Origin: Odontesthes bonariensis | Taxonomy: Eukaryota; Chordata; Actinopteri; Atheriniformes; Atherinopsidae | Assembly (NCBI RefSeq): GCF_027942865.1 | Contig: NC_134509.1 | Span: forward strand, 10,127,754 to 10,191,753 | Direction of reading: 5' to 3' | Length of the DNA stretch: 64,000 nt | In this document: piece by piece, positions 59,060 to 64,000 of the stretch | Layout: each line of letters starts with the position of its first letter | Position numbering within the stretch: the stretch's first letter is position 1 | Translations under genes and position numbers: made by a program | Notes under the pieces: model-generated | Database searches by the model: none | What the model was told of the DNA's origin: nothing | What the model saw: only the letters and a program-made list of their open reading frames with translations

Positions 59060-59485
59060 AACTACAACCATGATTTTATGAGATCCATCTCACACAATTT
59101 GACATTCAATAAGCTTTCTTTTACTTTTACGTCATCATGGGCAATCATCAGAACCAGGGACCTAAAAAGACTCAACAACCTGATAAAGAAGGCTGGTTCT
59201 GTTCTGGGGATGACTGTGGAACCTCTGGAGACAATAATGCAAAGAAGGATTTTGCATAAAATCAAGAGAATTATGGACAACCCTGAACATCCTCTCCATG
59301 AGACTGTTATCGGAAAACAGAGTCTCTTCAGTCAAAGGCTTCTTCAGTTTGGATGCAAAACGGACCGCTACAGGAAATCTTTCCTGCCCACAGCCATCAG
59401 CATCTATAATAACTCCTTGATTTAATTGAGCTACATCAACATTTAATTTCCCTCTGGGATAAATAAAGTATTTTTGAATTGAATT
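59060..59485 (+). mobile_element. LINE 3' fragment (L2/CR1-like)
   Basis: The frame 59078-59425 reads TSSWAIIRTRDLKRLNNLIK, GSVLGMTVEPLETIMQRRIL, NPEHPLHETVIGKQSLFSQR and RYRKSFLPTAISIYN: the fish LINE C-terminus with the usual HPL and SFLP blocks. A tail follows, TTTCCCTCTGGGATAAATAA, ending in TTGAATTGAATT. 5'-truncated. Confidence 0.85.
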
Positions 59486-61500
59486 AAGTCCATGGTAAAT
59501 CCTCTCTTTATTGTCGATTCTTTCAGAAAAGAAAGATTACATTTTTCACAGTAAATATAGATCAAGTATTATCACTGAAAAAATAACCATATGCTGATCA
59601 TTAACAAAGTATCAACCTCTTTCTTTGTAACTTAAATACATAACATTCCAAGTGCGTGTTGCTGGTACACAAATTATTTGTGTACCAGTATTTCTAAATG
59701 AGATGATTTGGAACGCCTCCGTTTTTCCATGAAACTTTGCACATTCATGCAAAATATATATATATATATATATGTAAATGGGTCGAGAACATGCTGTAAA
59801 TATATTGTGAATTTTCAATGTTTTTTGTGCAACTTAATGTTTAAGAAGGTCAAAACAATAAAATGTGTGTCCATATGCATGTGACTGTACGTGTGTTCTG
59901 AAACAGAAAAACTGAATGTTATCAGATTGTTCTTGCTGTAAAAGTAATTAAAACTGTAACTGTTTCTTTTGTTTTTTGCTGCTCTGTGGACAATAAAGAA
60001 AATCAAAGTAATCAAATGAAACCTTTGCAACTCTATGCCTCGTTTTATGAATGTACTATACAGAAACTGATAACAGCCATGCCTGTAATATTTGTTGCCC
60101 CTTTTTCAGCTTTGCTCTGAGGGAAAGACTAAGTGGATGAAGTTCTGCTTTGTGATGGAGAGAAACTAAGTGTTAAAGTAATGATTATATGATATAGCCG
60201 TTTGGGGCTTTTTAAACTGTGCTGCCCTGCTCCAGCTACCTCAAGCTAACATTCAAGCAATCGATGTTTGATCAACGTGTAGTGTCATCTCCACAACCAA
60301 TGTGCTGTTAGCTTTTAAGAGGACTGCAGGTCTGTCCATTCATGTTGAAAAGAAAGAAGGAAAAAAGGCCATTTGCGGGGCCTGGGAGCAATGCAGACTG
60401 ATACCTGTGTGCAAGCATAAAACAGTCTAAAGAAATAGTACTGTCAGGAGTATTTCAGTTTGCTCATGGGATCTGCTTTTTTTTTTAAATTATTATCATC
60501 AGCAAGGTAAAATGTGCAAACTGTTTTTTGGGTCTCATCAACTGGCTCTGCTGTTCAACCACAGCAGTAAGTGCCTAGTGATAATATTTTCCAGAGGTGT
60601 AATCCAGCAGAAGGAGAGGGGAATATGGAGAGTAGTCAAGCTTGGAAAGGCAAGTGGTTAGATGGTCTTCATTGAAGGTAAACAGAGAGAGTTGGTTAGC
60701 GAAGATGTCATTAACAGGTGACAGGGCGGGGGACATAATCTAAATAACTCCAGAGTCAGTACACAGGTAGTCCACAAACATTAATTCAATCCATGATCCA
60801 AATGAGTAACAAAGTTGCTGGCAATAGTCAGTACCTCTAGGAGTGTAAACAAGAACCTGGACTTACTGTGGGCAAGGCAAGGACACAAGGTCCAAAGATA
60901 GGCAGGAAATGGTCGTCGACATGAAGGCAGAGCTCTAAAACAAAACCAAGGCACAAGACTGAGGCAGAAATCCGTGAGGCAGTAAACAAAGTCATACACT
61001 GTGAGGTTCAGTGGCTGTGGAAACCGCTGGCTGGCTCAGCAAACAACAACAGACAGAGGCGTAAATACAAAGGAAAACAGGTGAGGAGCATGAGAGTAAT
61101 TGCAAAGCACAAGTGGGCATGATTAGGAGCTAAGGCAAGCAGAGAAGAGAAAAAAAATTTGAGAGAACACCTTTTTCTTACTTTATATGTAGTTTGATTC
61201 AGAATAAAGGCCTCCTGGTACACTTAGTCAGTGCTAATGCAGTTTGATTAATAGCATCCATCTGAGTTTCTGAAATAGGATTTAGCCTTTACGCTGCAGG
61301 TGAACAACTGCTACAGGAAGAACATATGACATATAATTGTTTTGAAATGTACAGCAAAGGAAATATCTCAGATTCTAACATGTTATTTAATCTTACACTT
61401 TTACATCCATTAAAGTAATACAACAACAAACCTTGTATACTTTCCGAGTGTTTCACAAAATGATTTGATCATTAGAAAAAAAAACAGTTTCAATATGAAT
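59486..61500. other. Intergenic, repeat-poor to weakly repeat-like
   Basis: Includes a small perfect hairpin (59662-59673 with 59677-59688, CTGGTACACAAA), a (TA)n at 59755-59772, and a purine-rich stretch 60600-61150 that resembles an old LTR but has no definable ends. Confidence 0.35.
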
Positions 61501-61511
61501 GAAATTATGAT

Positions 61512-61697
61512 TCACATGGAGAAGAAGGCTTTTATCAAATAAAAGAAGGTTATTTGAAGATAATCAAACCCATCTGTGGATGTGGCAAGCCTAGTTTCCA
61601 CAGAAATGCGTGGTGGCGTGTCCTGCAGAGACCTTATAGCCTGCTCGGTAAATCCTTCTTTCAGTTTAGGCCTTGGTTTTGTGCGTTTTTGTAGGTT
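61512..61697 (-). CDS. Very uncertain terminal exon of an unknown gene
   Basis: A 61-codon minus frame follows a good acceptor (ATATATTTCAG, complement of 61698 onward) and reads NLQKRTKPRPKLKEGFTEQA, IRSLQDTPPRISVETRLATS, ending IKAFFSM. The basic/proline-rich wording looks protein-like, but I do not recognise it, no partner exon was found, and a chance open frame is the likelier explanation. Confidence 0.12.
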   Translation of the reverse strand, partial: NLQKRTKPRPKLKEGFTEQAIRSLQDTPPRISVETRLATSTDGFDYLQITFFYLIKAFFSM

Positions 61698-61889
61698 CTG
61701 AAATATATGTGAGTATGAACAAGATTTGTTGTCATATGAACATGTTTTCTTTAGACTCTGATTAATAGTGGCAGCAGCAGCAACTGAAGGTGAGTCTGAG
61801 TCATACCTGTGTAGAGCGCATTTAAAAAATCCAGATGGATGTAAAAGCATGGGCAACCTTGGGTAGATTCTCAAATCTTGAGGCAGCAA

Positions 61890-63333
61890 AATGTTTTGCG
61901 GATATCTGAAAAGTAGGAAATGTGATCTTTTGAACCAAAAGTGAGTAAGGCTGACCCAGGGGGAGCACGTAGAGGTGGGTGGAGAACATTAAAGGGACGT
62001 GCTCTTCAGTGAAATTAGTGACAGAAGCTTTTCTACCATTGTCGGAAATTCCCAATCTTCAGTCGGAGAGATGAGAGCAAGATGAGAGAGAGATGAGAGA
62101 GACCTAATCAAACATCCCAACTCACAACACACAGTGAAGGGATGGAGTGATCTCTGTATCAGAAACCACATTCAGGTCTGGAAACCACAATGGATCTTTC
62201 ACATATATCAGGGAGGGGGAGGGGGCTAACGTTAATTTCCACCTTAAAAGCCACCTCAGTATTATGTAGAGCTCTGAAAGCTGCTTCACACACTAATATA
62301 AGGAACCAAACGAGAGGGATTCATTTTCAACATCACAGGAGAGAAATTTTAGAAACTGAGCCATTATGTGCTGAGAGGACATGGTTTCCTCAAAAGTGCT
62401 TGCACAGATACGTATTTGTAATCAGTAGGAGAAGGAGAAATGAATTTATATATATATTCCAGAAATTTCAGCGCTTGGGCTGCCTGCTTCAAAAAAGATA
62501 AAGAAGAACTTTTTTAATTTATTAGAAAAGTTTAATAGGCTGTTAGAAAAGCTACATGCAGGACTCATCCTCTGGGAATTGAGGGCTCCAGTCGACGATC
62601 CCCCATGGCAGATGTCATTAGACTGTATCTGAAGGCTCTTAGTGAGTTACACATTGTAGATTCATTTTTTGAACTGAAGAGCATACATTACACCAGAGAG
62701 GTTTGAGAGGTGCACACCTACTGATGAAACAGCCGTGACAAGAATGAGTGGATGCTCAGTGGGTTCATTGTGTGCAGAGTACCGCCAGCACCTACCTTAT
62801 ATCTTTTTTTATGGTAGTTTTACAAACCTTCACTGGTGATATCTAATTGATGAACGGCTAACACAGTTCTATCAGAGCCACTCACTCAGTCCCTCTTCTG
62901 CTTGTGTGCTCACTGTGCTGACAGATCCTTTGCCTCATTGTCAAGAGATGTCTGCAATCAGAATTTAAGCTGCACAATTTACAGTGTTGTTCATTTAGTC
63001 CACAGATGGCGAGGTGAACAAGATATTCAACATCTGTGCATTTGTGACATTACAGTTAAGAGGTTTGTTTAGCTTAACTCTGTTTGCCCTTTTAGTTTGG
63101 ACTGGTCTCAGATCTGGGAGCGTCCTCGGAGGACACACCCCCGGCGTCTCAGAGAGAGAGAGCACTGCTCATTATCTCTCGATTTTGAAAACCAATTTCA
63201 TATAGTTTGTGATTGTTTTTTAAAAAAAAAATCCTCTTTATCTGAGTGTTGAATAACATATTTTATGTGATGTGACAAAACTCACACATTTAATTCTGCT
63301 TCACTCAGACTTCAAATGGTATTTTGCTTTTGT
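61890..63333. other. Intergenic, unassigned
   Basis: No coding or repeat feature could be supported. Confidence 0.35.
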
Positions 63334-63840
63334 TAAAGGGATAATCCGGAGTAAAATGCACTTTAGATCAATTTACGGGATGTTGGGAGTACATACGTTG
63401 AGTTGACATCAAAATCATGTCATTCGGATGTGTTTTGAGAATTTCGATTTGACCGTTTTTAGCCAAAAGTCGTTAGCCTGGAAGTGAATGGGGCAAATCA
63501 TGTCACCGCTACAAAACGCTATTTTTATACCTCTTCTACAGCTCCAAACAACATAACACTTACGTGGTAGTGAGTAGAGGGTCCCTAAAGCCAAACCGAA
63601 GTGTCCCGAGGTCTTCATGTGGTCGGATATAGAGTCCAGAATGAATTTAATCAAGCCAGTACCTTTCCGGAAATGTTGCTGCTGCAGCTGCCGCTACAGA
63701 CCGTGGTGAAGTTGGTTTGATATTGGATATTCGACAGATATTCACAATAAGGAAATAAGGTGTCTTTTTTTTCAAACCAATATCAAACGAACTTCACCAC
63801 GGTCTTAAGCGGCAGCTGCAGCAGCAACTGATGAGTTAAG
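63334..63840. repeat. MITE-like unit starting TTAAAGGGATAATCCGG with a long hairpin
   Basis: The start resembles TTAA-targeting MITEs (piggyBac or Kolobok), but no matching right terminus is present. Inside, 63675-63726 pairs with 63777-63828 (49 of 52 bases), around a 50-base loop and including GCGGCAGCTGCAGCAGCAAC. Confidence 0.55.
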
Positions 63841-64000
63841 AGTCAAGGCTTGTAATACTGTAACCTCAGCAAACTTCTCCGACTTTAAATAATCTGCAGT
63901 CATAGAGCAGATCTGTGTGAGTCCAAACACACTTTCATTGAAAATGTAAATTAATGGAGGAGGTTTCTACCTTCGTGTATTTCAAGTCATTCTTAAGAAG

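Noticed and set aside
60600..61150. Old LTR or gene
   Set aside because: Purine-rich, repeat-like sequence without ends, frames or splice signals.

Overview
The window looks like nuclear DNA of a ray-finned (teleost) fish. It has two widely spaced vertebrate genes with GT..AG introns, no prokaryotic-style gene packing, and intergenic and intronic DNA crowded with teleost-type transposons (Harbinger, hAT, piggyBac, P-like, L2/CR1-like, Rex3/RTE and Tx1/L1-like LINEs, tRNA-promoted SINE-like copies) and dinucleotide microsatellites. The species cannot be named from sequence alone.

Two host genes are supported. On the minus strand, ankrd49 (ankyrin repeat domain 49) has two coding exons, at 18245-18033 and 5905-5432. 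They encode about 228 residues and are separated by a 12.1 kb intron. On the plus strand, gpr83 (class A G-protein coupled receptor 83) has four coding exons, 33721-34161, 38004-38129, 49050-49183 and 56506-57223. These join in frame to 472 codons and keep every core GPCR motif. The genes are divergent. In human, as I recall, GPR83 and ANKRD49 are also divergent neighbours on 11q21 with MRE11 between them; I see no mre11 coding sequence here.

Layout: 1-5.4 kb, LINE debris and a GC-rich dispersed repeat. 5.4-18.3 kb, ankrd49, whose intron holds a SINE-like copy, an element with a 9-bp target duplication and a helicase-like remnant, a long-TIR element, a piggyBac MITE, and an adjoining piggyBac element containing a nest of hAT and Harbinger insertions (12.6-16.5 kb). 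18.9-19.8 kb, SINE-like and Rex3-like copies. 20.4-20.8 kb, candidate ankrd49 promoter and 5' UTR. 21.7-28.7 kb, a decayed Harbinger element split by a P-like transposon with roughly 600-bp inverted arms. 33.2-33.4 kb, a striking array of perfect palindromes just upstream of gpr83. 34.8-38.0 kb (gpr83 intron 1), a 3.2 kb element with about 470-bp inverted arms ending 48 bp before exon 2. 42.1-47.1 kb (intron 2), an almost complete Harbinger transposon with an apparently intact transposase and a Myb/SANT-like partner gene interrupted by a 1.3 kb hAT. 49.5-50.2, 50.5-53.0 and 54.1-54.9 kb (intron 3), a Harbinger-type deletion derivative, a hAT carrying another MITE, and a solo-LTR-like element carrying a LINE tail. 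57.2-64 kb, intergenic with LINE and SINE fragments, a long imperfect hairpin, and one very uncertain exon-like ORF.

The main biology is therefore a receptor gene and an ankyrin gene whose introns have been enlarged by repeated, often nested, transposon insertion. Many insertion boundaries can be read directly from terminal repeats and target-site duplications (TSDs). I do not see a convincing undescribed multi-gene system. The most unusual structures are the palindrome array at gpr83, the Harbinger element with a hAT in its partner gene, and the multi-layer nest in the ankrd49 intron.
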